Positions 1 to 8,604 of a DNA stretch of 64,000 nucleotides are shown piece after piece; within the stretch, counting starts at the first letter, position 1, and each line of letters begins with the position of its first letter. The position numbers and the translations under genes are program-made. The stretch covers positions 62,001-126,000 of the forward strand of contig JAVKFY010000008.1 of assembly GCA_040223615.1 (NCBI GenBank), written 5' to 3'. The notes under the pieces are model-generated. The model searched no databases and was not told where the DNA came from. It was given only the letters and a program-made list of their open reading frames with translations. The DNA is from JAVKFY01 sp040223615 (GTDB taxonomy: Bacteria > Pseudomonadota > Alphaproteobacteria > GCA-2731375).

Positions 1-677
1 TGGATCTGATGAAGATGCGCGCCTGCCTGGTGCCACCCGATCCCGGCAACCTCTCGGCCTTTGGATTGCTGGCGGTCGACTGGCGCTCCGACCACATCCT
101 TACCAAGGTGATGCCGGAGGCCGAGATCGACCTCGCTGCCGTCGCCGACATCTACGATCGGCTGGAGGCCGAGGCGCGCGACACGCTGGCCCGCGACGGC
201 ATCGCCGCCGACCGCGTGCGCCTCGCGCGCCAGGCCGACGTGCGCTACGCCGGCCAGTCGATGGAGACCCGCGTCGCGGTACCCGGCGGCACTGTCGACG
301 CCGCGTTCCTGCAGCTACTGATCGACGCGTTCCACACCGCGCACACACGCCTGTTCGGCTACGACTACAAGGGCGAGCAACCGGTCGAGCTGGTGAACTT
401 CTGCGTCTCCGGTTTCGGCACCATCGACCGTCCGTCGCTGCCGACCTTGCCGACGGGCGAGGGCGTCACCCCGGCGCCGAAGGGCGAGCGGCCGGTGTTC
501 GTCGACGGCGACTGGCGCACCACCCCGGTCTACGATCGCGCCGCGCTGCCCGGCGGCTGGCGCGCTTCGGGCCCGCTGGTGGTCGAGGAGTTCGGTTCGA
601 CCACCATGGTGTTCCCGAACCAGCGGCTGACTGTCGACCCGCACGGTATCCTGATCATCGAACCGGAGGCGTCATGA
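1..677 (+). CDS. hyuA: Hydantoinase/oxoprolinase subunit A (HyuA-like), 5' truncated by window edge
   Basis: The C-terminal part of an ATP-dependent hydantoinase/5-oxoprolinase A subunit. This family opens cyclic amide rings (hydantoin, 5-oxoproline, N-methylhydantoin type) together with a B subunit. The frame is open to base 1, so the true start lies outside the window. Family features seen are the internal G-Y-D-Y segment near codon 118 counted from the first in-window ATG, and the ending in which a G-S-T-T-M-V stretch precedes the final strand. The stop overlaps the ATG of the B-subunit gene (ATGA, 674-677), so the two are translationally coupled. The substrate cannot be read from the sequence. 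Confidence 0.88.
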   Translation, partial: DLMKMRACLVPPDPGNLSAFGLLAVDWRSDHILTKVMPEAEIDLAAVADIYDRLEAEARDTLARDGIAADRVRLARQADVRYAGQSMETRVAVPGGTVDAAFLQLLIDAFHTAHTRLFGYDYKGEQPVELVNFCVSGFGTIDRPSLPTLPTGEGVTPAPKGERPVFVDGDWRTTPVYDRAALPGGWRASGPLVVEEFGSTTMVFPNQRLTVDPHGILIIEPEAS

Positions 678-2542
678 CCACCGCCCGGCTGTCCGACATG
701 AGCCCGCCGTGGCCGGTGGCGCCCGCCGAAGCGTTGCGCCGCCAGGTCGATCCGATCGTGCTGCAGATCGTCGAGGGCACGCTGAACTCGATCGAGCGCG
801 AGATCGAGTACGCCATCGAGCGTACCGCGCGCTCGCCGATGATCCGCGAGGCGCACGACTACCGCGTCGGCTTGTTCGACAGCTATTGCCGCAAGCTCAC
901 CGGCCGGTCGTATTCCGCCATGCCGAACGCGGTATTGCGCGACTACCCGCCGGAGACCATGCGGCCCGGCGACGTCTACCTGATGAACGACACCTACCTG
1001 ACCGAGGGCTCGATTGGTCACTTGCCGGACATGTGCACCACGGTGCCGGTGTTCCACGATGGCGAGGTGGTGGCCTATATCCAGGCCTTCGGCCACCACG
1101 ACGACATCGGCGGCCGGGTGCCGGGCTCGATGCCGGGCACGGCGGTCAGCGTGTTCGAGGAAGGCCTGGCGATCCCGCCGATCAAGCTCTACGACGCCGG
1201 CGTGCGCAACGAGGCGGCGTTCAAGATCATCCGCCGCAACACCCGCGTGCCGGAGATGCTGGCCGCCGACCTGGACAGCGAGCTGCAGGCCTGCGTGATG
1301 GGCGCACGCCGCATGACCGAGCTGTTCGAGCGTTTCGGGCGCGAGACCGTCGAAGCCTGCTTCCAGGCGGTACTTGACAAGTGCCGCGACATCTACCGCA
1401 ACGAGCTGCTCTCCAAGATCGCCGATGGCGAGTACGCCTGGGAGGACTTCGTCGAGCACGACAGCGTCAACGATCCCAGCCTGCACAAGCTCGCGCTGAC
1501 CATGACCAAGGCCGGCGACAGGATCACGCTCGACTTCCACGGCACAGCGGAACAGGCCGACGGCCCGATCAACTGGCCGGCCGACTACGCCGACGGCGCC
1601 TTCCTCATCAAGTGGATCGCGCCGATCCTGCGCAACCTCGCCGACACGCCGGAGCGCGCCGCCGAGATCCACGTGAACGAGGGCGTGTGCGAGGTCTTCG
1701 ACGTGATCTTCCCGCCCAAGGGCACGCTGATCACGCCGGTGTGGCCGGCGGCGACCAATGCACGCTCCTTCGTGCTGCTGCGCTCGCTGGGGCTGCTGGC
1801 GGGCTGCGTCGCGCAGGCGGTAGACGGGCGCATGCCGGCGGACCAGGAGACCATCCGCTACACCGGATTCTATGGCGACGACCTGGACGGCAAGCCGTTT
1901 TTGTCGCGCGAAGTCCTTGGTGGTGGGTCGGGTGGGCGCTACTACGCCGACGGCAACGACGCGATCCACATCGTGCCGGACTCGCGCAACCAGCCGGCCG
2001 AGTTCACCGAGACCCGCTTCCCGGTCGTGGTCGAGAAGCTGGCGCTGAGTCCGGACAGCGGCGGCGCCGGCGAGTTCCGGGGCGGGCTCGGCTACGAGAA
2101 GCATTACCGCGCGCTGGTCGACTGCCACACCATCGTCACCGCCGATCGCGTGCGCCTGGGCTGCTACGGCCTGAACGGCGGCAAGGCAGGCCAGCCGTTC
2201 CGCGTCACCATCGATCCCGACGGCAAGGCCAAGGCGCTGGGCGGCCTGGTCGACGGCGAACCTCTACTGGCGGGCGAAGTGGTGAAGGTGGTGACCACCG
2301 GTGGTGGCGGCTGGGGTGACCCGCTGGCCCGTGACCTGGAGCGTGTCCGCCTGGACGTGATCCAGGGCAAGGTGACGCCGGGCGGCGCGCGCCGCGACTA
2401 TGGCGTGGTGATTGCCGTCGACGGCGCGATCGACGTCGCCGCCACGGCCAAGCTGCGCGACGAGATGCGTGCCGCGCGGCCGGCCGAGACGCCGATGATC
2501 GACCGCGGCCCCGGCTACGAGCGGTTCGTGAAACCCGCATGA
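674..2542 (+). CDS. hyuB: Hydantoinase/oxoprolinase subunit B (HyuB-like)
   Basis: A 622-residue B subunit of the hydantoinase/oxoprolinase family, at full family length. It partners the preceding A subunit in ATP-dependent opening of a cyclic amide. Recognisable parts are the N-terminal segment D-P-I-V-L-Q-I-V-E-G-T-L, the D-V-Y-L-M-N-D motif near residue 98, and the C-terminal glycine-rich T-T-G-G-G-G-W-G-D-P motif typical of the family. It overlaps its neighbours by 4 nt at both ends (ATGA at 674 and at 2539), which places it in one translationally coupled operon with the molybdenum hydroxylase subunits. Specificity is unknown: hydantoin, N-methylhydantoin, oxoproline or another lactam are all possible. 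Confidence 0.92.
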   Translation: MTTARLSDMSPPWPVAPAEALRRQVDPIVLQIVEGTLNSIEREIEYAIERTARSPMIREAHDYRVGLFDSYCRKLTGRSYSAMPNAVLRDYPPETMRPGDVYLMNDTYLTEGSIGHLPDMCTTVPVFHDGEVVAYIQAFGHHDDIGGRVPGSMPGTAVSVFEEGLAIPPIKLYDAGVRNEAAFKIIRRNTRVPEMLAADLDSELQACVMGARRMTELFERFGRETVEACFQAVLDKCRDIYRNELLSKIADGEYAWEDFVEHDSVNDPSLHKLALTMTKAGDRITLDFHGTAEQADGPINWPADYADGAFLIKWIAPILRNLADTPERAAEIHVNEGVCEVFDVIFPPKGTLITPVWPAATNARSFVLLRSLGLLAGCVAQAVDGRMPADQETIRYTGFYGDDLDGKPFLSREVLGGGSGGRYYADGNDAIHIVPDSRNQPAEFTETRFPVVVEKLALSPDSGGAGEFRGGLGYEKHYRALVDCHTIVTADRVRLGCYGLNGGKAGQPFRVTIDPDGKAKALGGLVDGEPLLAGEVVKVVTTGGGGWGDPLARDLERVRLDVIQGKVTPGGARRDYGVVIAVDGAIDVAATAKLRDEMRAARPAETPMIDRGPGYERFVKPA

Positions 2543-3384
2543 AGCCGGCGCCGTTCACCTATCTCGTCGCTCATTCCCTGGACGCGGCGCTGGCGCTGAA
2601 GGCCGAGCATGGCGACGAGGCGCGCTTCCTGGCCGGCGGGCAAAGCCTGGTCCCGGCGATGAACTTTCGCCTGGCGCAGCCCGCGGCGCTGATCGACCTG
2701 AACCCGCTCGACGAACTCGACTACATCCAAAGCAACGGCACTTTGCGTATCGGCGCACTGACCCGCCACCGCGCGCTTGAGAAAGCCAACGCGCATCCGC
2801 TGCTGCACGAGATCATGCCGCACGTCGCGCACTGGCCGATCCGCACGCGCGGCACCATCGCAGGCAACCTGGCGCACGCCGACCCGGCCTCCGAACTGCC
2901 CGCCGCCATGGTCGCGCTCGGTGCCCGCCTGAAGGCGCAGTGCAACTCCGGCGAACGCTGGATCGAGGCGACGGACTTCTTCACCGGCCCGCTGACCACC
3001 GCGCTCGGCGACGACGAGATGCTGACCGAGGTCGAGGTGCCGACGCTACCGGAACGCACCGGCACCTGCTTCATGGAACTGGCCCGCCGCCAGGGCGACT
3101 ACGCGATGATGGGTGTCGCCGCCGTCGTCACGGTGGATGAGATGGCAACATGTACCGCCGCGCGGCTGGCCTATCTCAGCGCCGGACCGACGCCGATGCT
3201 TGTCTCGGATGCGGGTCTGGTCGGCACGACACTTGACGACGACGCCATCGCCGCCGCCGCCGAGACCGCCAAGGCCGCCATCGATCCTGCCGGCACGGTG
3301 CACGCCAGCGCCGCCTACCAGCGTCACATCGCCGGCGTGCTGACCCGACGCGCGCTGGTCAAGGCGCGGGACCGGATCGCGTGA
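2539..3384 (+). CDS. Molybdenum hydroxylase FAD-binding subunit (CoxM/XdhB-like)
   Basis: The medium, FAD-binding subunit (281 aa) of a xanthine-dehydrogenase/CO-dehydrogenase-type enzyme. It passes electrons from the iron-sulfur subunit to FAD. Both family FAD-binding motifs are visible: A-G-G-Q-S-L-V-P near residue 32 and T-I-A-G-N-L-A-H-A near residue 108. The gene sits between hyuB and the 2Fe-2S subunit with 4-nt overlaps on both sides. The M-S-L subunit order resembles cox operons, but the Mo subunit carries the non-CO signature, so the substrate is more likely a heterocycle or aldehyde. Confidence 0.9.
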   Translation: MKPAPFTYLVAHSLDAALALKAEHGDEARFLAGGQSLVPAMNFRLAQPAALIDLNPLDELDYIQSNGTLRIGALTRHRALEKANAHPLLHEIMPHVAHWPIRTRGTIAGNLAHADPASELPAAMVALGARLKAQCNSGERWIEATDFFTGPLTTALGDDEMLTEVEVPTLPERTGTCFMELARRQGDYAMMGVAAVVTVDEMATCTAARLAYLSAGPTPMLVSDAGLVGTTLDDDAIAAAAETAKAAIDPAGTVHASAAYQRHIAGVLTRRALVKARDRIA

Positions 3385-3836
3385 CCCGCGTCGCCGTCAT
3401 CGTGAACGGCCAATCGCGCGAGGCCGACGCCGAGCCGCGCCTGCTGTTGGCCGACTTCCTGCGCCACGAACTGGGCCTGACTGGCACGCATGTCGGCTGC
3501 GAGCACGGTGTCTGCGGCGCCTGCACGGTGCTGGTGGACGGCGAGCCGGTGCGCTCGTGCCTGATGTTCGCGGTGCAGGCCGACGGCAAGACTATCGAAA
3601 CCGTGGAAGGCCTGGCCGACGGCGACAAGCTCAACCACCTGCAAAGACAGATGCGCGAACAGCACGGCGTGCAGTGCGGCTACTGCACCGCCGGCGTGTT
3701 GATGAGCATGACCGCGCTGCTGCGCGAAACCCCGAGCCCCAGCGAGCCGCAGGTCCGCGAGGCTCTTTCCGCGCACCTGTGTCGCTGCACCGGCTACCAG
3801 AACATCGTCAACGCCGTGCTGGCGGCCTCGTCATGA
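3381..3836 (+). CDS. (2Fe-2S)-binding subunit of molybdenum hydroxylase (CoxS/XdhC-like)
   Basis: The small subunit (151 aa) with two [2Fe-2S] clusters, which relays electrons from the Mo site to FAD. The N-terminal plant-ferredoxin-type cluster motif is C-E-H-G-V-C-G-A-C followed by a fourth Cys in V-R-S-C. The C-terminal alpha-helical domain has C-G-Y-C and later C-R-C. The start is GTG at 3381, overlapping the previous stop as GTGA. The stop overlaps an ATG at 3833 that opens a 20-codon frame, not the Mo subunit itself. Length and motifs are complete. Confidence 0.92.
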   Translation: MTRVAVIVNGQSREADAEPRLLLADFLRHELGLTGTHVGCEHGVCGACTVLVDGEPVRSCLMFAVQADGKTIETVEGLADGDKLNHLQRQMREQHGVQCGYCTAGVLMSMTALLRETPSPSEPQVREALSAHLCRCTGYQNIVNAVLAASS

Positions 3837-3895
3837 GCGGGCAACAGCACGCTCATGTTTGCAAGCGGGCCGTGCCCTGCTGGGCACGGCCATGA
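3833..3895 (+). CDS. Putative 20-codon coupling/leader ORF between 2Fe-2S and Mo subunits
   Basis: A 20-codon open frame starts at an ATGA overlap with the 2Fe-2S subunit stop (3833-3836). It ends at 3893-3895 in a second ATGA overlap with the ATG of the Mo subunit at 3892. It could hand ribosomes from one gene to the next. Its 3' half contains a perfect 10-bp inverted repeat. The product has no recognisable domain, but it contains two Cys and one Trp. It may instead be the remnant of a frameshifted original start of the Mo subunit gene. Confidence 0.3.
   Translation: MSGQQHAHVCKRAVPCWARP
3868..3891 (+). promoter_or_regulatory. Perfect 10-bp hairpin abutting the Mo-subunit start codon
   Basis: GGCCGTGCCC, a TGCT loop, then GGGCACGGCC ends one base before the ATG at 3892. 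The stem would hide the ribosome entry region of the Mo-subunit gene unless translation of the upstream 20-codon ORF melts it. There is no T-run, so a terminator is unlikely. Confidence 0.5.
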
Positions 3896-6222
3896 TCGCC
3901 GAGCCGCGCTACGTCGGCCAGTCGGTACGGCGCAACGAGGACGCGCGGCTGCTGACGGGCAGGGCGCTGTTCGTCGACGACGTCGACCTGCCGGACATGC
4001 TGCATGCCGCCTTCTGCCGCAGCCCGGTCGCGCACGGCCGCATCAGGTCCATCGACACGTCGGCCGCTTTGGCGCGCGACGGTGTTGTCGCGGTCTACAC
4101 CGCCGACGATTTGGGCGAGTACTGGCAGCCGGGCCCGCTGCTGGTGCCACCACCGCCGATCCCGGGTTCGGCGTTCAACCAGCGCTGCCAGGTGCCGTTG
4201 GCCAGGGGCAAAGTGCGCCATGTCGGCGAGCCGATTGCCATCGTGCTCGCGGCCAGCCGCTACATCGCCGAAGACGCCGTCGCCGACATCGTCGTCGAGA
4301 TCGAGGATCTGCCGCCGGTCGTCGACATGGCCGCAGCACTGGAAAGCGGCACGGCGCTGGTGCACGACGACCTCGGCCACAACGTCTCGGCCAAAGTGCG
4401 CCAGACCAAGGGCGACTACGACGCCGCGCGGAAGAACGCCGCACACGTGATCGCGCGACGCTTCCACTACGACCACGGCGCCTCCTCGCCGATGGAGACG
4501 CGCGGCATCGTCGCGGCCTGGGACGCGCGCGCCGACCGTATGACGGTGTGGGACACCACCCAGGCGCCGGTCATCATCCGCAACGGCCTGGCCGCCATGC
4601 TCGGCCTGTCGGAACGGCAGGTCCGCGTCGTGGCGCCGTTCATCGGCGGCGGGTTCGGCCCGAAGATGATGATGTTCTATCCGGAAGAGGTGCTGGTGCC
4701 GTGGGTGGCCATGCGCCTGGATCGTCCCGTGAAATGGATCGAGGACCGCTACGAGCACTTTTTCGCCACCACGCAGGAGCGCGACCAGATCCACGAGGCG
4801 GAGATCGCGCTCGACGCCGACGGTCGCATCCTCGGCGTGAAGGACGTGTTCCTGTTCGACACCGGCGCCTATGACCCCTATGGCCTAACCACGCCATTGA
4901 ACAGCCAGTGCACGCTGCTCGGCCCGTACGTGATCCCGGCCTACGACAGCACCTTCACGTGTGTCTTTACCAACAAGACGCTGGTCACGCCCTATCGCGG
5001 TGCCGGTCGACAGCACGGCGTCTTCGTCATCGAACGGCTGCTGGATATCGCCGCGCGCGAGATCGGCATCGATCTGGTCGAACTGCGCCGGCGAAATCTC
5101 ATTCCGCCGGACGCCTTTCCGTACAACAACGAAATCATCTTTCAGGACTTCGCGCCGCTGCGCTACGACAGCGGCAGCTACGCGCCGCTGTTCGACAAGG
5201 CCAGGGCGATGATCGGCTACGACGACTTCGCCGGTGGGGTGGACACCGTCGGCCGCCGGCGCGGCATTGGCCTGGTCGCCTATGTCGAGGGCACCGGCAT
5301 CGGCCCCTACGAGGGTGCCAGGGTTCAAGTGCAGTCCTCCGGACGGGTCAGCCTGGCGACCGGCATGGGTACGCAGGGGCAGGGACACTTCACGGCCTTC
5401 GCCCAGGTGGTGGCGGAGCAGGTCGGCTGCCGCGTCGAGGATGTCGACGTAATCACCGGCGACACCGATCAGTTCTACTGGGGCGCCGGCACCTTCGCCT
5501 CGCGTGGCGCCGTGGTGCTGGGCAACGCGACGCACGCGGCGGCGCTGGCGGTGCGCGGCAAGATACTGAAGACCGCCGCAGAGCATTTCGAATGCGCCGA
5601 GGCAGACGTGGTGGTGGGCGAGGGCGCCGCCCACGTTGCCGGCGTGCCGGAGAAGCGGGTCACACTCGGCGAGCTGGCCGGGCTGGCCAACCCGATGCGT
5701 GGCGCGGTCACGCCTGGCACCGAGCCGGGCCTGGAGTCGACGCAATATTTCGGGCCGGAGATGGGCGCCACGGCGGCCGGTGTGCACGCCATGATCGTCG
5801 CCGTCGATCCCGAGACCATGATGATCGAGATCGAGAAGTACGTGGTGGTACACGACTGCGGCACGGTGCTGAACCCGATGATCCTGGCCGGCCAGGTCAC
5901 CGGCGGCGTCGCCCAGGGCATCGGCAACGCCTGGTTCGAAAAGCTGGTGTTCGACGCCGAGGGCCAGCTCCTGAATCCGACCTTCGCCGACTACCTGCTA
6001 CCCACAGCCGACGTGGTCCCGGCAATCGAGCTCGGCCACGAGGTCACGCCCTCGCCGCTGAACCCGCTCGGCACCAAGGGCGCGGGCGAGGCCGGCGCCA
6101 TCCCCGTCGGCGCGCTGTTCGCCCAGGCCCTGGAGAACGCGCTCGACCTGCCGGCGCAGGGCGTCGAGCTGCTGGAAATCCCGCTCAGCCCAAGCCGGCT
6201 CTGGGAGCTGGCGTCTAGCTAG
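3892..6222 (+). CDS. Molybdopterin-binding catalytic subunit of a xanthine dehydrogenase/CoxL-like hydroxylase
   Basis: The large catalytic subunit of a molybdenum hydroxylase, about 776 aa from the ATG at 3892. An in-frame TTG at 3859 is possible but has no better ribosome site. Seen are a pterin-binding G-G-G-F-G-P-K motif, the loop P-Y-R-G-A-G-R, and the C-terminal G-A-G-E-A-G holding the catalytic Glu. The A/P-Y-R-G-A-G-R form is the 'form II' signature. True aerobic CO dehydrogenases carry A-Y-R-C-S-F-R-type loops with the Cu-ligand Cys, so CO oxidation is unlikely. The substrate is probably an N-heterocycle or aldehyde linked to the upstream hydantoinase genes. The 3' end overlaps the convergent gene by 8 nt. 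Confidence 0.9.
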   Translation: MIAEPRYVGQSVRRNEDARLLTGRALFVDDVDLPDMLHAAFCRSPVAHGRIRSIDTSAALARDGVVAVYTADDLGEYWQPGPLLVPPPPIPGSAFNQRCQVPLARGKVRHVGEPIAIVLAASRYIAEDAVADIVVEIEDLPPVVDMAAALESGTALVHDDLGHNVSAKVRQTKGDYDAARKNAAHVIARRFHYDHGASSPMETRGIVAAWDARADRMTVWDTTQAPVIIRNGLAAMLGLSERQVRVVAPFIGGGFGPKMMMFYPEEVLVPWVAMRLDRPVKWIEDRYEHFFATTQERDQIHEAEIALDADGRILGVKDVFLFDTGAYDPYGLTTPLNSQCTLLGPYVIPAYDSTFTCVFTNKTLVTPYRGAGRQHGVFVIERLLDIAAREIGIDLVELRRRNLIPPDAFPYNNEIIFQDFAPLRYDSGSYAPLFDKARAMIGYDDFAGGVDTVGRRRGIGLVAYVEGTGIGPYEGARVQVQSSGRVSLATGMGTQGQGHFTAFAQVVAEQVGCRVEDVDVITGDTDQFYWGAGTFASRGAVVLGNATHAAALAVRGKILKTAAEHFECAEADVVVGEGAAHVAGVPEKRVTLGELAGLANPMRGAVTPGTEPGLESTQYFGPEMGATAAGVHAMIVAVDPETMMIEIEKYVVVHDCGTVLNPMILAGQVTGGVAQGIGNAWFEKLVFDAEGQLLNPTFADYLLPTADVVPAIELGHEVTPSPLNPLGTKGAGEAGAIPVGALFAQALENALDLPAQGVELLEIPLSPSRLWELASS

Positions 6223-7210
6223 GCGCGCATGCCCTGATCGCGGCCTTGAAGTGTTCGGCGGCGCCGGGGCCGCGGGCGAAGGGCGAGATGATCGGCACGT
6301 CGATCCCGGACTCTCGATAGGCGTCCAGCCGGGTCCGGCATTCGTCCGGAGTGCCAGCGATGCTGGTCGCCTGGATCATCGCGTCGCTGACCGCTGCGAT
6401 GGCGGCGGCGCGGTCGTTCGCCGCCCAGGCCGTGGCGATGGCGGTCGCTTCGTCGGCGAAGCCATGCTCGGCGATCAGCCGGTTGTAGCGCGGGAAGAAA
6501 CCGGCATAGAAGGCGAGGCCCGGCCGCATCGCGTCCAGCGCGTCGGCCCGCCGCTCGTGCACCGAGGTCGGCAACAGGCTGGTGAGGCAGACCTCATCCG
6601 CCACGCGGCCGGCGCGGCCCGCGCCCTCGGCGATCAGCGGCCGCGTTTTCGCCGCGGTGTCGAGTGTGCTCCGGGTCAAAATCACGCCGTCGGCGATCTC
6701 GCCGCACAGCGCGGTCATCTTCGGGAACACGGCGGACAGGTAGATCGGCAGTTCGCGCCGATGCGGCGTGAACCAGAGGTCGAAGTGCTCGATCCGCACC
6801 GTCTCGCCATCGAAACCGACCTCGCCATCGCGCAGCAGCGCGCGCACCACCGCCACGGTCTCGCGCACCCGGGTCAGCGGTTTCTCGAAGTGCACGCCAT
6901 GTTCCGGCGCGACCTGCACCTTGTGGCTCGACCCCAGGCCGAGAATGAACCGGCCGCCGGACAGGTCGTCCACCGTGGCCGCCGCCATGGCGATGGTCGG
7001 CGCCGTGCGCACGAAGACGCTGCTGATCGAGGTGCCGAGCTGGATCCGCGAGGTGGCGGTGGCGCAGGCCGCGAGGACGGCGAACTGATCGCCGCCGTGG
7101 CCTTCGGCGACCCAGGCCGACTCGTAGCCCAGTTCCTCGGCCAGCCGCACGCATTCGACGATCTCCGAGGCCGTCGGTCCGCCGGAGAACGCCACCCCGA
7201 TCCTGCTCAT
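6215..7210 (-). CDS. LLM-class flavin-dependent oxidoreductase
   Basis: A 331-aa luciferase-like monooxygenase/F420-type TIM-barrel flavoprotein. The start region (G-V-A-F-S-G-G), the segment E-S-A-W-V-A-E-G-H-G-G-D, and L-G-T-S-I-S-S followed by G-G-R-F-I-L-G-L-G-S are typical of this superfamily. The cofactor could be FMN or F420; the sequence alone does not decide. It is transcribed away from the urease operon and converges on the molybdenum hydroxylase, overlapping it by 8 nt. It may oxidise or reduce an intermediate of the same heterocycle pathway, but that rests on location only. Confidence 0.85.
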   Translation of the reverse strand: MSRIGVAFSGGPTASEIVECVRLAEELGYESAWVAEGHGGDQFAVLAACATATSRIQLGTSISSVFVRTAPTIAMAAATVDDLSGGRFILGLGSSHKVQVAPEHGVHFEKPLTRVRETVAVVRALLRDGEVGFDGETVRIEHFDLWFTPHRRELPIYLSAVFPKMTALCGEIADGVILTRSTLDTAAKTRPLIAEGAGRAGRVADEVCLTSLLPTSVHERRADALDAMRPGLAFYAGFFPRYNRLIAEHGFADEATAIATAWAANDRAAAIAAVSDAMIQATSIAGTPDECRTRLDAYRESGIDVPIISPFARGPGAAEHFKAAIRACAPS

Positions 7211-7484
7211 TCGCCCGCACTCCCGATGCTTCGCTCGCGCCGAGGCTAGCGCAGCAACGCGGGCCAGACCATGGCGGCACCGGTTGGCTCAGGCTGGCCG
7301 CGCACCGACCGCCGGAGGTCCGATGTTTCGCGCTGCCCGACAGGCGAACCGGCTGCATCGGGACGCCTTTCCCTGGGCCGTGGCTCGGCGCTATGTTGGA
7401 CCCGGCACTCAACTCGCGGTGTCCGATAGCCCCTCGGCATAGGAGTAGGTCCGCGCCTTGCAAGACCGTCAGCGGCCACATGAG
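7211..7484. other. Divergent intergenic region between LLM oxidoreductase and urease operon
   Basis: About 270 bp with no credible gene. It must hold the promoters for the minus-strand oxidoreductase and for ureE. No sigma-54 (GG-N10-GC) site or clear operator was recognised. An AGGAG Shine-Dalgarno-like string lies at 7441-7445. Confidence 0.5.
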
Positions 7485-7937
7485 ATGAGTCCCCTGCGCC
7501 TGGGAGCGATTGTCTGCGACCGAACCGCCCCCGAGGTGTCGGAGCGGCTCCATCGACTGGCGCATGCCGGCCGCGTCGAGACCTTGAGCATCGAGCCGCG
7601 TGACGCGGCACGAGGCCGGCTGCGCCTCGCCACCGATCAGGGCACCGACTGCGCCATCGCCCAGCCGCGCGGCCAGCGGCTGCATGATGGTGCGGTCCTG
7701 TTCATCGACGAGGTCCGCGCCATCGTCGTCCGAGTGGGCGAGCAGCGGTGGCTCGGCCTGCGCCCGCGTGACGACGCGGCAGCTCTGCAACTCGGCTATC
7801 AGGCCGGCAACTTGCACTGGCGCGTGCGCTTCCGCGATGCCGACCTGTTCGTCGCACTCGACGGTCCGGAGGCCGAATACCTGGCACGGCTTCGCGACCT
7901 CGTCGCATCGGGCGCGGTAACGGTGTGCGATGACTGA
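7485..7937 (+). CDS. ureE: Urease accessory protein UreE (nickel metallochaperone)
   Basis: UreE delivers Ni2+ to the UreD-F-G/apo-urease complex. From the ATG at 7485 it is 150 aa. A TTG at 7458 is 12 nt after an AGGAG string and would add 9 residues, so the start is uncertain. The C-terminal metal-binding domain keeps the G-N-x-H core, here G-N-L-H-W with the conserved His near residue 108. There is no histidine-rich tail of the kind found in Klebsiella UreE. It is the first gene of the urease operon and overlaps ureF by 8 nt. Confidence 0.85.
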   Translation: MSPLRLGAIVCDRTAPEVSERLHRLAHAGRVETLSIEPRDAARGRLRLATDQGTDCAIAQPRGQRLHDGAVLFIDEVRAIVVRVGEQRWLGLRPRDDAAALQLGYQAGNLHWRVRFRDADLFVALDGPEAEYLARLRDLVASGAVTVCDD

Positions 7938-8580
7938 CGCGTCCGCGCTCGCGACGGCGCTGCAGGTGGCTGACAGCCAGTTTCCCGGCGGCGGCTTCGC
8001 ATTTTCCTGGGGCCTGGAAAGCCTTTGGCGTGAAGGTCAGGTGGAGCGCATCCACATCGGCGCCTTCCTCTCGGCACAGCTGCACGGTCGCTGGGCCAGC
8101 TTCGACCGCGCGGTCGTCGCCGACGCACATGGCGCCAGCCTCGACCACTGCGCGGCCCTCGACGGGATGATCGAGGCGATGAGCTGGTCGGCGCCGCTGC
8201 GTGACGGCTCGCGTCGTGCCGGCCATGCCATGCTGGCCGCCCACGCGCGCCTCGGCACGCCGGATGCCGCCGAGTACCGTGCCCGCAAACCCGACGGACA
8301 CCTACCCGTGGTGCAAGGCCTGGTGTACGCCGGGCTCGGGCTCGACCGCACCGAGGCACTGACCGTATCGGGCATGACGTTCCTGAATGCCTTGGCCTCG
8401 GCGGCGGTTCGGCTGAATATCGTCGGGGCGCTGACGGTGCAGGGCGACGTGGCACGGCTGCGTCACACGGTGGCGGCGCTCGCCATGGCCGAGCCGCCGC
8501 AACAACCGAGAAACTTCGCGCCGATGGCCGACGTCGCCATGAGCCGGCACACGTCGGGAGGTGCGCTGTTCGCCAACTGA
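7930..8580 (+). CDS. ureF: Urease accessory protein UreF
   Basis: A 216-aa UreF, the GTPase-regulating scaffold of the urease activation complex. The N-terminal signature D-S-Q-F-P-G-G-G-F-A-F-S followed by G-L-E-S is characteristic. The conserved helix containing S-W-S-A-P-L-R-D-G-S-R-R-A-G is also present. The start ATG at 7930 overlaps ureE by 8 nt. The length is slightly short but within family range. Confidence 0.93.
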   Translation: MTDASALATALQVADSQFPGGGFAFSWGLESLWREGQVERIHIGAFLSAQLHGRWASFDRAVVADAHGASLDHCAALDGMIEAMSWSAPLRDGSRRAGHAMLAAHARLGTPDAAEYRARKPDGHLPVVQGLVYAGLGLDRTEALTVSGMTFLNALASAAVRLNIVGALTVQGDVARLRHTVAALAMAEPPQQPRNFAPMADVAMSRHTSGGALFAN

Positions 8581-8604
8581 TCCGCCTTAACGAGAGGGCA
8601 TGCG

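Noticed and set aside
530..2128. A 532-codon minus-strand open frame opposite hyuB
   Set aside because: An antisense shadow of a conserved gene; it has no family motif and its composition is biased.
3892..6222. Aerobic carbon monoxide dehydrogenase (coxMSL) as the identity of the Mo hydroxylase
   Set aside because: The Mo-subunit loop is P-Y-R-G-A-G-R, not the A-Y-R-C-S-F-R type that carries the copper-binding Cys of true CO dehydrogenase.
8580..8604. TGATCC at the ureF stop as a promoter for ureAB
   Set aside because: No -10-like element at the right spacing; the gap is short and the genes look like one operon.
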